Source: Lunularia cruciata (lineage: Eukaryota; Streptophyta; Marchantiopsida; Lunulariales; Lunulariaceae). From it: DNA of 64,000 bases. Below, piece after piece: positions 34,774 to 46,720 of this stretch. The first letter of the stretch is position 1. Each line of letters opens with the position of its first letter. The notes beneath the pieces were generated by a model, which worked only from the letters and a program-made list of their open reading frames with translations, searched no databases and was not told the DNA's origin. The translations under genes and the position numbers were made by a program. The stretch covers positions 32,279,493 through 32,343,492 of the forward strand of contig OX419759.1 of NCBI GenBank assembly GCA_948567375.1, in the 5' to 3' direction.

Positions 34774-36372
34774 CTACTTCAAGACACAAAAGATCTTTCT
34801 TGTCAATAGATTTGGTGGATAGACTGGGGAAAATGGTGCAACATGACAATCACATATGTAGAAGGCAAGAAGCAACCTGTAGATGCATTTACCCAAATGT
34901 TGATGGCAAACAATCTAGTGTTGGAGGTCAAGATGAACCTTGAATTCAAGTTCTTGTTGCTACAAAAATTGATCTATAGATTGTAGGTGCTCAATCATCT
35001 AAAGGTGTCATAAATGCCCAAAGACTCACCTTTCATGATGGTAGGTTATGAATCCTAGATGCCATGGATATAAGAACCACCATCCTAGCAAAATGTCATG
35101 GTTTTGCCATTGCAGGTCATGTTGGAGTTGACAAGACCTTGGATGCAATCAAATGCTATTACTATTGGCCCAAAATGAGCAATGATATGATGAAAGTTGT
35201 TCAAAGCTGCCTTTTCTATCAACAAAATAAAGCTTCTAATCAAGCTCTCTTAGGACTTCTTCAACTTCTCTCTATTCCTACACATTGTTGAGAATAGGTA
35301 AGCATGGTTTGTGAATTGCCCAAGACCACCTTAGGGTTTGACTCCATTGTAGTCTTTGTTGACCGACTCGGCAAATGATTAAAGTGTGTCCTACCACCAA
35401 GGACATGATTGCCTTGCAACTAGCTCAACTGTACTTAGATGCATTTTTCTCAATTTTTCACCATGGCTTGTCTCAAGTGTTCATCGTAGATAGAGGCACT
35501 CAATTTGCTAGTTTGTTTTGGAGAACACTCTTTGGTTTCTTCAAAACCAAATTGGCCATGTCCATAGCTTACCACCATAGATTGATGGACAAATAAAGCA
35601 AGCAAATCACACTATTGAGGACATGCTCTAGGGCTTCACCTTAGATGCACAAGAGAGGTGAGACACCTTACTCTCATGGATGGAATTTTCTTACAAAAAT
35701 TCATTGAATGCCTCCATGAAAGTCACACTATTCTTCCTCATGTATGGAGAGCATCCTTTTACACCTTTGAGCTTGATGAAGGTCCATCCGATGGCTACTA
35801 ATGTTAGATGTTGTCAATACTTTTGTTTATAGACTCCAACAAGGTGTGGAGAACACTAAGCATAGATTGCAGATTGTCCAAAATCAACAAAAGCAGTCTA
35901 TAGATGCACACGGCTGATACATGGGGTTCAATGTTGGAGATCAAGTCTAGCTATCAACCACCAACCTCACATTAGTTGGTCCTTGTAAGCTCAGACCTTA
36001 TTTTATTGGATGTTTCTCCATTCTTCATTGAATCGGTGTAGTGGCCTACCACCTTGAGCTACCATCACACATGAAGATCCATCTAGTATACTATGTCTCC
36101 TTACTATGCAAATATATCTCCCAACCACCCCACTTCCTTTCCATACAAGATACTTAACCTTGTCCAACACTCATTGATGGCACAAAGGAATATGAAGTCG
36201 AATGCATTCTTCAAAAATACATCCGGGGTACTCGCCATCCACATGTAGAATATCTTCTACATTGGAAAGGATACCCACTATATGAGGCAACATGGGAACC
36301 AAAAACTTGACTAATACACCAATGTTAGTGAAATCTTTTGAGCAACAACTTTTCAATGAGGATGTTGCATCT
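34774..36372 (+). pseudogene. B1 RNase H end, integrase and chromodomain
   Basis: It resumes after C1 with the RNase H end ('TYVEGKKQPVDAF'). The integrase zinc domain has 'IAGHVGVDKTLDAI' near 35115. The core shows 'SIVVFVDRLGK' and 'VFIVDRGTQFASLFW' (second Asp) near 35480, and the Glu region is worn. A chromodomain lies at 36187-36310: EYEVECILQKY, then 'YLLHWKGYPLYEATWEP'. Stops recur between these blocks. Confidence 0.8.
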
Positions 36373-36388
36373 TAAAAGAGGGAAGGTT
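36373..36388 (+). other. B1 polypurine tract
   Basis: The purine-rich AAAAGAGGGAAGG run lies directly before the 3' LTR start at 36389. Confidence 0.75.
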
Positions 36389-37003
36389 TGTAATACCAAT
36401 AGCTAGACATATTATCTCTACATGAAAATTGGCTTGGTAACATCTGGAAGGATGTTAGGTATAATGGGCTAGGTAGATCAGATAGAAGCGTTGCCAAAAG
36501 AGTACTTCTACTAAGAGGGAAAAAGTAAAAAATAGTTTGAAAACTTTAGAGCCTATTTTGGAGGCCTAAACAAATGAATTAGGTCTAAAAAATTCATTCA
36601 ATTCAAGATGGGAGGAAATTAGAATTCCTCCCCCATTGAATCTAAAAAGCTTGCCTTTCCTCCCCGTTGTTCATCTCATCAAGAGCTTTCCAATGGTACC
36701 TCACCCATGCAATTCTGAGCTTCTTATAGGAAGATTCCCTAAAGATTCCCATTAGTCAAACTTGTTTGACTAGATAGAACAAGGACCAACATGTCACCTA
36801 TCCAAGAAACTTATCTAAGGGTGAATATTGTTGACATGTCACCAATCCATGTATATGATCCAAGGGTAGAGCTTCCTTTGAGAGGATCCTCTTTGCTATA
36901 TAATAAAGAGAAGGTGCTCCTTTGGGGCATCGGAGTATTGAGTGGAAGCTTGATTTTCCTCTCTAGCATCTCTCTTGAGAGTTCTTGTCCTTGGATTATT
37001 ACA
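36389..37003 (+). repeat. B1 3' LTR
   Basis: TGTAATACCAATAG to GGATTATTACA, 615 bp, the partner of 1706-2291. A TATATAATA box lies near 36896. The CATTA duplication follows at 37004-37008. Confidence 0.9.
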
Positions 37004-37008
37004 CATTA

Positions 37009-38700
37009 TCTCTTGGAAAAACAAGTGATCATGCAAATTGATCACAAACCCTTGTTGCAAATATTTCATTGGGAACACATAAAGAGTCGATATCATCGAT
37101 GGGAAGAACTACTATAGTTTTTTGATCTTAAACTTGAGTACAAACCCAATAGATTCCTTGTCATCCCCAATGCCTTATCATGATGACCTGATTTGAAGTT
37201 TCTTGTTCTTATCATAATGTCAATTATGACAATCTTAATCGATTCCAAGGTCTACATCAAGTTTAGAACCGCTTTACAACAAGACCCCTTCTTTTAGATG
37301 ATACAAGGTTGTCTTGAAATATATGACAAATGAATATAACACCTTCTCTTTCAAGGAAGGCTTTCTATTCTGGGAGAATCAAATCTATGTTCTAGCCAAG
37401 GGTGATCTACGACTTGTGTGCCTTCAAGAAGCCCATGATTTACCATTTGTCATATGGGTGTGGACAAGGCCTTGGGTAGCCTACAACACCAATGGTGGTA
37501 GCCCAAAATGGCATGAGATGCTTGAAGAGTTTGTCTTATCTTGTGAGAGTTGGTAATGCAACAAGGCCAACAACCAGAAACCAAGTGGTCTCTTTCAACC
37601 ATTTCCCATCCCATCTGCTCAATGAGACCATGTGAGCTTAGGTCTCATCACATCCTTACCCAAGACAAAGCAAGGTCATATAGCAATTGTGATATTTATG
37701 GATAAGCTTAGTAAGAAAATCCATTTGGCACCAACCTTTGAGATAGTAGATGCTCTAACATTGGTCCAAATCTACTTTGACAATATCTTCAAGCATCATG
37801 GTATATCTCATGTACTCATCTTTGACTGTGATTCTTGATTCATTGGAAAATTTTGGTAAACATTCTTCCAGATACTCAGCACCAAGCTTGCTTTGTCCAT
37901 GGCCTATCATCCTCAAATTGATGGACAAATCAAACATGAAAATTGCAGCTTGGAAGATACTCTTTGTCAACATTCACCATACCAATTGGGATGAATATCT
38001 TATAGTTGTTGAGTTTGCCCATAATAATTCCAAACAGGCAAGCACCCAATTCTCTCTTTTCTTCCTAAATTTTGGCCAAGATCCATATTTTTAACATTCC
38101 CTTCTTGCTCCTCCTCCATCTCATATCTCTCATACTTCTACCTTCTTGAACACAATATCCCAATCCCTACAACAAGCTAATCTCATCTCCTTGTTGCTTA
38201 AAATTGTGAGAAACAATATGCAAACTAACATCATTGCGATCTCATTTTTCAGTTGGTGATAAGGTCATGCTTTTTTCTAGTAACCTACCCCTCTTACTTG
38301 ATACCCAAGTTTGGAAACTTGTTCCAAATTGGATAGGTCCATTTGATGTCATCCAAATCATTTCTCTTGTTGCTTATTGACTTGACTTGACTTGCCTTGC
38401 TTTGTCATATGTGAATCTACTCTATCTTTCATATTTCCAAGTTGAAACCCTTTCTTTCTAATCCATCTTCCTTTTCTTGTCATATCCAACCCCTCCTCCT
38501 CCCGTTCTTATCAATGATCATGAGGAGTATGAAGTTGATTGTATCCGTATACATTGTCACATTCAATGTGGCTGCCAACAACATACTAATTACAAAGTCC
38601 TTTGGAAAGGGTATCTCCTTCATGGTACTACTTGAGAGTCTCTTTTTCAGCTTCAAAATGCACAAATGGCTACATAGGAGTTTGAAGTTTCCATGGTAAC
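37009..38700 (+). pseudogene. A0 RNase H end, integrase and chromodomain
   Basis: It continues A0 after the B1 insertion. RNase H has 'MQIDHKPLLQ' with the catalytic Asp. The integrase zinc domain is worn, and 'SLGLITSLPKTKQGH' near 37632 has Gly where the first DDE Asp should be. The second Asp region is near 37800-37840 ('IFDCDS') and is followed by a stop. 'HPQIDGQIKHEN' near 37910 has lost the Glu. A chromodomain remnant lies at about 38525-38650 ('YKVLWKGYLLHGTT'). It is the most decayed of the three family A copies. Confidence 0.78.
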
Positions 38701-38731
38701 AAGGATATCACCAACTAGCAATAGGAGAATA

Positions 38732-39160
38732 TATAAAAATATGGAGTTATTGATGAGTTAGTTGAGACTAAAAAAGTAAAAAATAGATCAAATTAGCCAA
38801 GAGTTATAAGAATATTATTGAAGAATCTAAGAAGCTACTTGGTACCTTCCAAGTATTGGATAATATGCATGCCAAGTGATGACCTCTAGGAAGAAGCTTC
38901 TTGGGGAGCTTTTCAACTAGCTTAGCTTGCATGCCAAGTAGGTTGCTTCTTGAGAAATGTTACGGTTAGCTTAGCTTGCACTCTAAGAAGGCAGCTTTTA
39001 GGAAGCTTCCTGAGAAGCTTCTCAAGAGCCTTGTATGCTCTTTATAAATACCAAAGCCCAAGTTCTTGCTAGGCATTTGGGGTTTCTTTCATTCAAGAGT
39101 CCCATTGTGATTTTTCTCTTTGATCTTCCATTCTCCTATTTCTCTACTTGATCTTCTATA
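38732..39160 (+). repeat. A0 3' LTR
   Basis: It is aligned with family A LTRs from TATAAAAATATGG (TGTAACAATATGG elsewhere) to ATCTTCTATA, with TATAAATA at 39043-39050. Both termini have mutated, consistent with the greatest age. It marks the right edge of the nested block. Confidence 0.82.
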
Positions 39161-42100
39161 ACTCACAAGTGTTTGAGTGGTGATGCCTATCATATGTTAC
39201 TCAACCGATCCAAGTCACACACTTCAAGTAAATAGCCTTACCTAATTAATTGATTCTTAGATGCCTCTAACATTATTGTAATGATGATAATATTGGTACA
39301 TAAACCCATTGCTCTCTCTACTTTATCATTGGCATTGTGCTCCACCAACTACTATAATTGTTAGTCCCAAACAAGTTTAGGATCTCCTTCCTTATAAGCA
39401 TGTGATGTTGGGAAACTCATGAGTGTGTAAAGCAACTTTAGACTGCCCAACAAGGTTCACCATTGCCATAAGTGACCTATCAACCACTCTCACCATCTGA
39501 AATTGGCACCCAACATCTAAAATATTATCAACAATAAGGTGTGGTAGTTGTTGAATCACATCATAAGCATGGTATAAAACCTCTCTAAGTAAGAGGTTTG
39601 TCCACCAAGACAATGATGATGTGCTCAAGATCCAAATCTAGCTGCATCCAACAACACTATAGGGCCAATTTAATACTGGAATTAATGTGTATCACCATCA
39701 TCCATGTGCAAAATTACCCCTTGAAAGGGATATTCTCCAAAATCTATGCTAGAGAAATTGCTTGATGAACTTGGGGATTTGATAATATATGCAATATCTT
39801 GCAGAAGATACCAAAATGGGGATCATGAAACTCTATCCTTGGCCAACACAAATATATCCTTGACATGGCCATCCAAAAATCACCAAATGAATGGTACCAT
39901 GTATCTCAAGATCCTATGCCCCTAGCAAGGAAAATATTTGATAGTAGGGTCTTTTGGTAACTCTTGATTTCTAAAATTGGTAATAACTAAGGATATCAAT
40001 AAGCCAAGTGTGACACATGATGTAGAGAGACTTGTCTAGTAGTCTCATTTCTCTCTATATACAAGTACTTCTAAACATATATGCTTGCTTGCAATATTGC
40101 AACTAGTCCAATGTTAATCCTACCAAACAAACCAATAAGTATATTCTTTTCACTAGATATTGCTAAGCAATAGGTGTGGTCTCCAAAGGTGGCAAGGTAA
40201 TAAAATTTGAGGATCATAATCAAACTAGTCAATTGGTAGTACAAAGGCTCCACTCCAAGCCTATTGCACCAACCTATCTGTATGATGTTGCAACTCCTCA
40301 TCAAAACTCCATAATGGAACATCCAAGATAGATGGTGCAACTCCACCTGTACTCCAAATCCAAGTAATCTCTACTTGTACTATGGTATCCTCCACATAGG
40401 CATTCTCATCTAGTAATTCACCAGGCCAAGTAATTGAACCATTGAAGGTTGATACTAATGCCATGGTTGTTGAATATAGTTTGCTAAAACTACCACTACT
40501 AAAACATAAAAGTAGGCAACATACATATCCCTCATTTGATTGCCAACTTGACCTATAGGAAGTTGTCTCCTCTCAATGTGAAACCCATGGGGTACAACAT
40601 TTGTTCCACCAACTAGCATAACATATGACTCTACTACTATCACAATGGCATAGGCTCTCATCACAAAACTATCAATTGGATGACTAGGCTGAAGTAGGGA
40701 AATGAACTCTCCACATGTGACATATTGGGTTGACCCATCTCTTAGAGATATTTAGATTTAAAATGGACACCTCTCTACATTGGTCATCTATAGCTCAAGA
40801 CCAAGAATTGTAGCCTTCTCAAATATAAGGGACTAATAAGACTTTTTGTGGTGTATAGACGTTCCTTGAAGGTCCCACCAAATTGAAAAATCCCACTTAG
40901 GTGATCCAATAAGACAATTCCAAGTATAACCCTAGTTTGCTCAAATGTAGGTCTAACAAGTAACTCTTCCAACCTAGCAATTGCTGCCCACCACACAAGC
41001 CACTAGTAGCCAAATGGATCCCATGCTCTTCAACCAAGTTGGCCCCACGATCAACCACCTTTGCTCTAGAAGCAAGAACCACATTATCTCTACTCTCACA
41101 AAGTATGGTAGCCATTTGGAACATTGGAGATGGGTCAATTTCTAATGTAAACATATTCATGGTTGAAAATAAAGATAATCAATTGAGCTACCTCCAACAT
41201 CATGCTAGACCCAATCTAGGTAGTAATAAGTGATGACTTATATTTAGTACATCATGCATTCGATCCTAGGATGTTTAGGAGCCATGGATGTTGTGTATAG
41301 TGCCTCAAAAAGTGTGAAAGACAATGAAAGTCTGACTTGTTTACTAGCCTTTGTGAGTCCAATTCTGATGATGCTTCTCTAGGCTCAAGAGCACATATTG
41401 CACTCCTAGACACCATATCAAATGCATCTACTTGTGTTGATCTGCACATGAAATCAAGGGTATCTCTAACACCAACATAAGATGTAGAACCCTCAACATA
41501 TGAATCTTGTTTCCTTTAAGCTGTGCCCATGCTAGCCAATCTCTACTGTAGTTGCTCAATTTGAATAACCATAGCTGTATCAAAAGCTAAGAGTAGGTAT
41601 TGAGCCTATACTAAGTTTGGGTCCTTTATTATCTCATGTTCTATGACTTGGGGTTCCTCTACTACCTACCATATCTGCCCTACCATCCCACAACTCCAAG
41701 TGTAAGTCAAAGCATTGGTCACTAGTGTGACCAAATCTATGACAATGATCACACTACCTTTAGGTTGGATGAGGTGCTCTAGAGGTATCATGCTTACTAC
41801 CCTAGGTGCACTCTCTCTTGTGATGAGGTCCATCACAAGTCCAACAAGCAATACCACCACTCATTGGTTGTTATTGACCTAAAAATGAGGGTAAGGGTCT
41901 ATGTGCACTAGGCCCTCCACTCTGTTTGAAAAAGTAAAAATGGTGTGGTCACTCTATTGTACTCTAGAAGAAATAACAATTATGGATGAATTCTTCCTAC
42001 CAAATCAAAATTCCACCACTATCTCTTCCACCATGTTGAGCTCAATGCACTGTACTAAATTAAAGATCATGCCAAAGTTGGTGAGGTAGCCTATGACAAT

Positions 42101-42730
42101 GTAACATCACATACTTTGGCATGAGAATTTATCAATTTCATTCAAGGTGTCATTAAGGCTTGGGCCTTAATGACTCCTTGAATGAAATTGACCAATCATC
42201 TTGTGCAAGTGTATGCCTTGCATAGGCTCTTGCTAGCCTCCACACTCCTTGGTAGTTTTGCTTCAAGCATTGGAAGAACTCTACCATGGGATTAAACACC
42301 GATATAGAACTACCTCCTATATTAGTACTTCCACTCTTAGTAGACCATCTCGAACTAATGTACCTTCATTGGATACACCAATGCTACTCATGTGTACTAC
42401 TAGTCTACCTTTAGAAACTAAATTTACAATAATGGAGATGTTTAGAGGTCAATAATGTCTCCAAAGCTCAATCTCCTCCAAGTGTGCTCTCTTGGATTCA
42501 TGGTAGTCATCTATCAATGGATCCTCCAAGTGCTAGAACAACTCCTTCCATGCCGTGAATAGTATGCATAAAGTTGGGTTTTGCATCTGTTGTAAATCAC
42601 ACCAAAAATCAAACTCATGGATGAAATCATCCAGCTCAATGGCACCTGCTATACTAGAGTAGCATATGGGGCCTTTGGAGGCCCCATAAATGCTATTCAT
42701 GTCCCACAATAATATTGTAGATACACAATG
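39161..42730 (-). pseudogene. E: decayed retroelement, gag and protease-like region
   Basis: On minus, a gag-like stretch near 42660-42470 ('DDFIHEFDFW', 'HESKRAHLEEIE') is followed at about 41850-41690 by two knuckle motifs, C-W-T-C-D-G-P-H-H-K-R-E-C and C-D-H-C-H-R-F-G-H-T-S-D-Q-C. The second is a perfect CX2CX4HX4C. Near 41040 a 'VVDRGAN' segment fits a retropepsin-like D-x-G-A site. Further minus open pieces (40346-40071, 40464-40261 and 40664-40455) carry no domain I recognise. No LTRs were found, so the boundaries are approximate. Confidence 0.55.
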
Positions 42731-44149
42731 TGCACTCTCATTGAATCAACTCAAATTTCAAATCGGATTGAATCCAACAATAGTGATGTTCCATACAATC
42801 ATCCTTCATCTTTGGAGATAATTCTCCATAGACCTTATGTTATGATTTCCATCTCCAACTTCATTTGCTTTGCAAAGTCTTGATGATTTGTATAAAATTA
42901 TTTTTAATTTTCAAGATAATTTCTACTCTTGTAGATCTGATATTGTGATCTTCATACTCCAATTCCAAACGCTTTGCAAAGTCTTGTTGTGGAGGTTCAA
43001 AATGATTTTCAATAGTATCTCATACACTATATAATAGTAGAAAACAGTATCTCATATATGCCTTGACGTCTTTGCTCCAAAAAGAAACTCAGATATTGAA
43101 ATACTAATATGCACTTGAAGAAGTTTAGTATCTTTATTATCGTTAGCTATCTTGATTATTACTTTTTATCTATCGATCTTTATCTAGCTTCGATCCAAAA
43201 ATACCCCTTCTGAACACATCTATATCAATCTTTCACGCATAGTAATCTTCCACGAGGAGCTGGAGCGTAAACTGGTACAACTCTGATGATGTCCAACTAA
43301 CAAGTCCTATTTTCTACTAACAAATCAAGCAATCCAAAGTCTGTGACACACACGCGGCGATGTTAAATAGAGCCTTGAACGTTGAATACTATGAGCAGGC
43401 ATTTTAAAGCCTATTTCTGTAACCTGCATGCTGTGTTTGTATACATGTTCTGTTTTCGTTTTCTTGGCACAAGCTATAATAGAAAAAAAGTAATACTTAA
43501 CGATCACTGCTACGAGCTAATCGAAAGAGGTTTATTTGCAATACGACCCGGGTTTTCTGCCGTTCAAGATTGTGACAATGTGACCAGATCACGTGTCGGC
43601 TGCTAGAAGCCTCATGAGGAGCTTGTTTCTGTTCCATGCAAATACCGGCGAGGTCCAGCCAGAGGAGCGCCGGCCTAGGCGGGTTGGAAAATAAGGTGGT
43701 TTCATGAGCTTCTTCCTGGTTGCTACGTAAATCTGATTGTGCACGCATGGACATCTCAGATAAGCTCTAAACTGCAGTCAATGTGCGTCTGCTTTTACAA
43801 GTGGAGATACCGATGAAGTCGTAGTTTGACTTTGTGTGAAAGCAAACCTTGTCTTCTCCCGCTCATGTATCATGGATTAAATGTATACTGTTGGAACTCG
43901 TTACCTTGGAAGTTATGCCAAAGTCTGAACCTAGTTGTTCCAGGTTGGCTTATTCTCCTAAAATTAGATGAGGCGGTGCAACTTTGAGCAGTAGTACAAT
44001 TTCAAATGGACCCGGCAATTATGGCAGTTCTTGACCCCGAAACAACACCAGCGCCACATTTTGGATAAGTTTCAGACAGCACATTCACACCAAAACACCA
44101 TTTACAAGAATTGCAAAGTAAGTATCCAGAAGTCTTGGGACGGGCCGCC
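42731..44149. other. Transition region without recognisable gene
   Basis: Between the retroelement block and the NLR gene I see only short open stretches on both strands (up to 85 codons, at 43754-43497 minus). None has domain signatures or a counterpart elsewhere in the window. No tRNA or LTR signature was recognised. Confidence 0.6.
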
Positions 44150-46720
44150 AACCTCTCGCAAGAGTGGATTAGGGAGAAGTTGCTCGAATGATTCCTACAA
44201 TGACTCCACTCTCTCACACCCAGCCAAGTACAGCTTCAGATAAGAATAGCTTCTCCACGTTCGCTAAGTTCCCAAAACTGATGGGAAGGGCCTGCAACTC
44301 TGAACACTTAACGATCCAGGCCACACAATCCAGGCCCTTCAGGCGAAGAGTTGCCCGAATCATTCAATGATTCCGACAATGGATGCAGTTTCTTACATCC
44401 ATATAATCTTAGTTCTCTCAAGTTGGTTAAGTTTCCAAAACTGCCTGGAGGGGCCTGCAATTCTGAACAATTGTATATTTTCAATCTATCCAGGCGAAGA
44501 AGTCGCCCAAATGATTCAGGCAATGACTGCAGTTTCTCACAATTGTATATTCTCAATCTCTCCAGGCGACCAAGTCGTCCCGAATGATTCCGGGAATGAC
44601 TGCAGTTTCTCACACCCATAGAATCTTAGTTCTTTCAAGTTGGCTAAGTTTCCAAAACTGCCGGGAAGGGCTTGCAACTCTGAACAACCAGTGATATTCA
44701 GTTTCTTCAGGCAATGGAGTTGCCAGAATGATTCCGGCAATGACCGAAGTTTCTCACACCCAGATAACTCTAGCTCCTCCAAGTTGGTCAAGTTTCCAAA
44801 ACTGTCCGGAAGGACCTGCAACTCCAAACAATTGTATATTCTCAATCTCTCCAGGCGAAGAAGTCGCCCTAATAATTCCGGCAATGATTGAAGTTTCTCA
44901 CAGCCAGATAAGTCTAGCTCTTCCAAGTCGGCTAAGTTTCCAAAACTGCCGGGAAGGGCCTGCAACTCTGAACAATCGTATATTCTCAATCTCTCCAGGT
45001 GAGGGAGTCGCCCGAATGATTCCGGCAATGACTTCAGTTTCTCACACCCTTGTAAGTCTAGCTCTTCCAAGTTGGCTAAATTTCCAAAACTGCCGGGAAG
45101 GGCCTGCAACTCTGAACAACCAATGATATTCAGTTTCTTCAAGCGAAGAAGTCGCCCGAATGATTCCGGCAATAACTGCAGTTTCTCACACCTATAGAAT
45201 CTTAGTTCTTTCAAGTTGGCTAAGTCTCCAAAACTGCAAGGAAGTGCCCGTAACCCTGAACAACCACTGATATCCAGTTTCTTCAGGCAAAGGAGTTGCC
45301 AGAATGATTTTGGCAATGACTGAAATTTCTCACACCCAGATAAGTCTACCTCCTTCAAGTTGGCTGAGTTTCCAGAACTGCCGGGAAGGTCCTCCAACTC
45401 TGAACAATTGTATATTCTCAATCTATCCAGGCGAAGGAGTCGCACGGATGATTCCGGCAATGACTGAAGTTTCTCACAACCAGATAACTCTAGCTTCTCC
45501 AAGTTGGTCAAGTTTCCAAAATTGCTGGGAAGGGCCTGCAACCGGGAACAACGACTGATATCCAGTTTCTTCACGCAAAGAAGTTGCCAGAATGATTCCG
45601 GCAATGACTGAAGTTTTTCACACCAATGAAGGTCTAGCTCCTCCAAGTTGGCTAAGTTTCCAACCCTGCCGGGAAAGGCCTGCAACTCTGAACAATCGTA
45701 TATTCTCAATCTCTCCAGTCGAGGGAGTCGCCCGAATGATCCCGGCAATGACTGCAGTTTCTCACACCCATGTAAGTCTAGGTCCTCCAAGTTGGCTAAG
45801 TTTCCAAAACTGCCGGGAAGGGCTTGCAACTCTGAACAACCACTGATATTCAGTTTCTTCAGGCGACTGCTTCGCCTGAAGCAGTCGCCCGAATGATTCT
45901 GGCAATGACTGAAATTTCTTAGACCCAGATAAGTCTAGCTCCTCTAAGTTGGTTAAGTTTTCAAAACCGCCGGCAAGGGCCTGCAACTCTGAACAATCGT
46001 ATATTCTCAATCTCTCCAGGCGAGGGAGTTGCCCGAATGATTCCGGCAATGACTGCAGTTTCTCACACCCATGTAAGTCTAGCTCCTCCAAGTTGGCTAA
46101 GGCTCCAAAATGGCCGGGAAGGGCCTGCAACTCTGAACAATCGTGTATTCTCAATCTCTCCAGGCGAGGGAGTAGGCTGAATGATTCCGGCAATGACTGC
46201 AGTTTCTCACACCCATGTAAGTCTAGGTCCTCCAAGTTGGCTAAGTTTCCAAAACTGCTAGGAATGGCCTGCAACTCTGAACAACCACTGATATTCAGTT
46301 TCTTTAGGCAAAGAAGTAGCCCGAATGATTCCGGCAATGACCCAAGTTTCTCACACCCAGATAAGTTTAGCTCCTCCAAGGTGGTTAAGTTTCCAAGACT
46401 GCTGGGAAGAGCCTGCAACTCTGAACAACCACTGATATCCAGTTTCATCAGGTTAAAGAGTTGCCCGAATGATTCCGGCAATGACTGAAGTTTCTCACAC
46501 CCAGATAAGTCTAGCTTCTCCAAGTTGGCTAAGTATCCAAAACTGCTAGGAAGGGCCTCCAACTCCGAACAATTGTTTATTCTCAATCTCTCCAGGTGAA
46601 GGAGTCTGCCGAATGATTCCGGCAACGACTGCAGATTCTTACACCTAGATAAGACTAGCTGTTCCAAGTTGGCTAAGTTTCCAAAACTCCCCCAACTAAG
46701 CCAGCCACACCCCTCGATCG
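44150..46720 (-). repeat. LRR array with 144-bp DNA period
   Basis: Leucine-rich repeats of 24 residues alternate between two types: 'LEELDLSGCEKLQSLPESFG' and 'LERLRIYDCSELQALPGSFG'. At DNA level the period is therefore 144 bp. For example, the CCGGGAAGGGCCTGCAACTC motif recurs at about 44949, 45093, 45671 and 45815. The spacing jumps by 13 bp across 45862-45889, where a palindromic insertion occurs. The array decays at its 3' end (44310-44150). Confidence 0.88.
45862..45889. repeat. Perfect 12-bp-arm palindrome breaking the LRR frame
   Basis: GGCGACTGCTTC, a 4-base loop GCCT, and GAAGCAGTCGCC. Neighbouring repeats have only about 15 bp here (GGCGAAGAAGTCGCC type). The extra 13 bp shifts the frame of the LRR exon. 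Confidence 0.9.

Larger units (their letters stand above)
1706..37003 (+). mobile_element. B1: Ty3 chromovirus with nested insertions
   Basis: The 5' LTR is 1706-2291 and the 3' LTR is 36389-37003. The flanks are identical CATTA pentamers (1701-1705 and 37004-37008), a perfect target-site duplication, so this 35-kb block arrived as one element and then grew by internal insertions. Its own internal DNA is 2292-3267, 16366-18701 and 34774-36388. In order it encodes gag with a zinc knuckle, protease region, RT, RNase H, integrase and chromodomain. It was hit by A1 at 3268 and C1 at 18702. Many stops make it non-autonomous. Confidence 0.88.
1..39160 (+). mobile_element. A0: outermost Ty3 chromovirus copy, interrupted
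   Basis: This is the oldest layer of the nest. Reverse transcriptase (RT) sequence at 1-259 continues at 1005-1705. It resumes at 37009 with the rest of RNase H, then integrase and chromodomain, and ends in a 3' LTR at 38732-39160. The 5' part lies outside the window. Two insertions interrupt it: a solo B LTR at 260-1004 and the large B1 element at 1706-37003. Read across both breaks, the sequence is collinear with copy A2. Stops and frameshifts are frequent, so it is a dead copy. The family is assigned from the order RT-RNase H-integrase-chromodomain and from the initiator-Met primer site seen in the sister copies A1 and A2. Confidence 0.88.

Noticed and set aside
44640-46488. Plus-strand open stretches of 80-180 codons across the LRR region
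   Set aside because: They are periodic shadows of the LRR array on the opposite strand and repeat with its 144-bp period.
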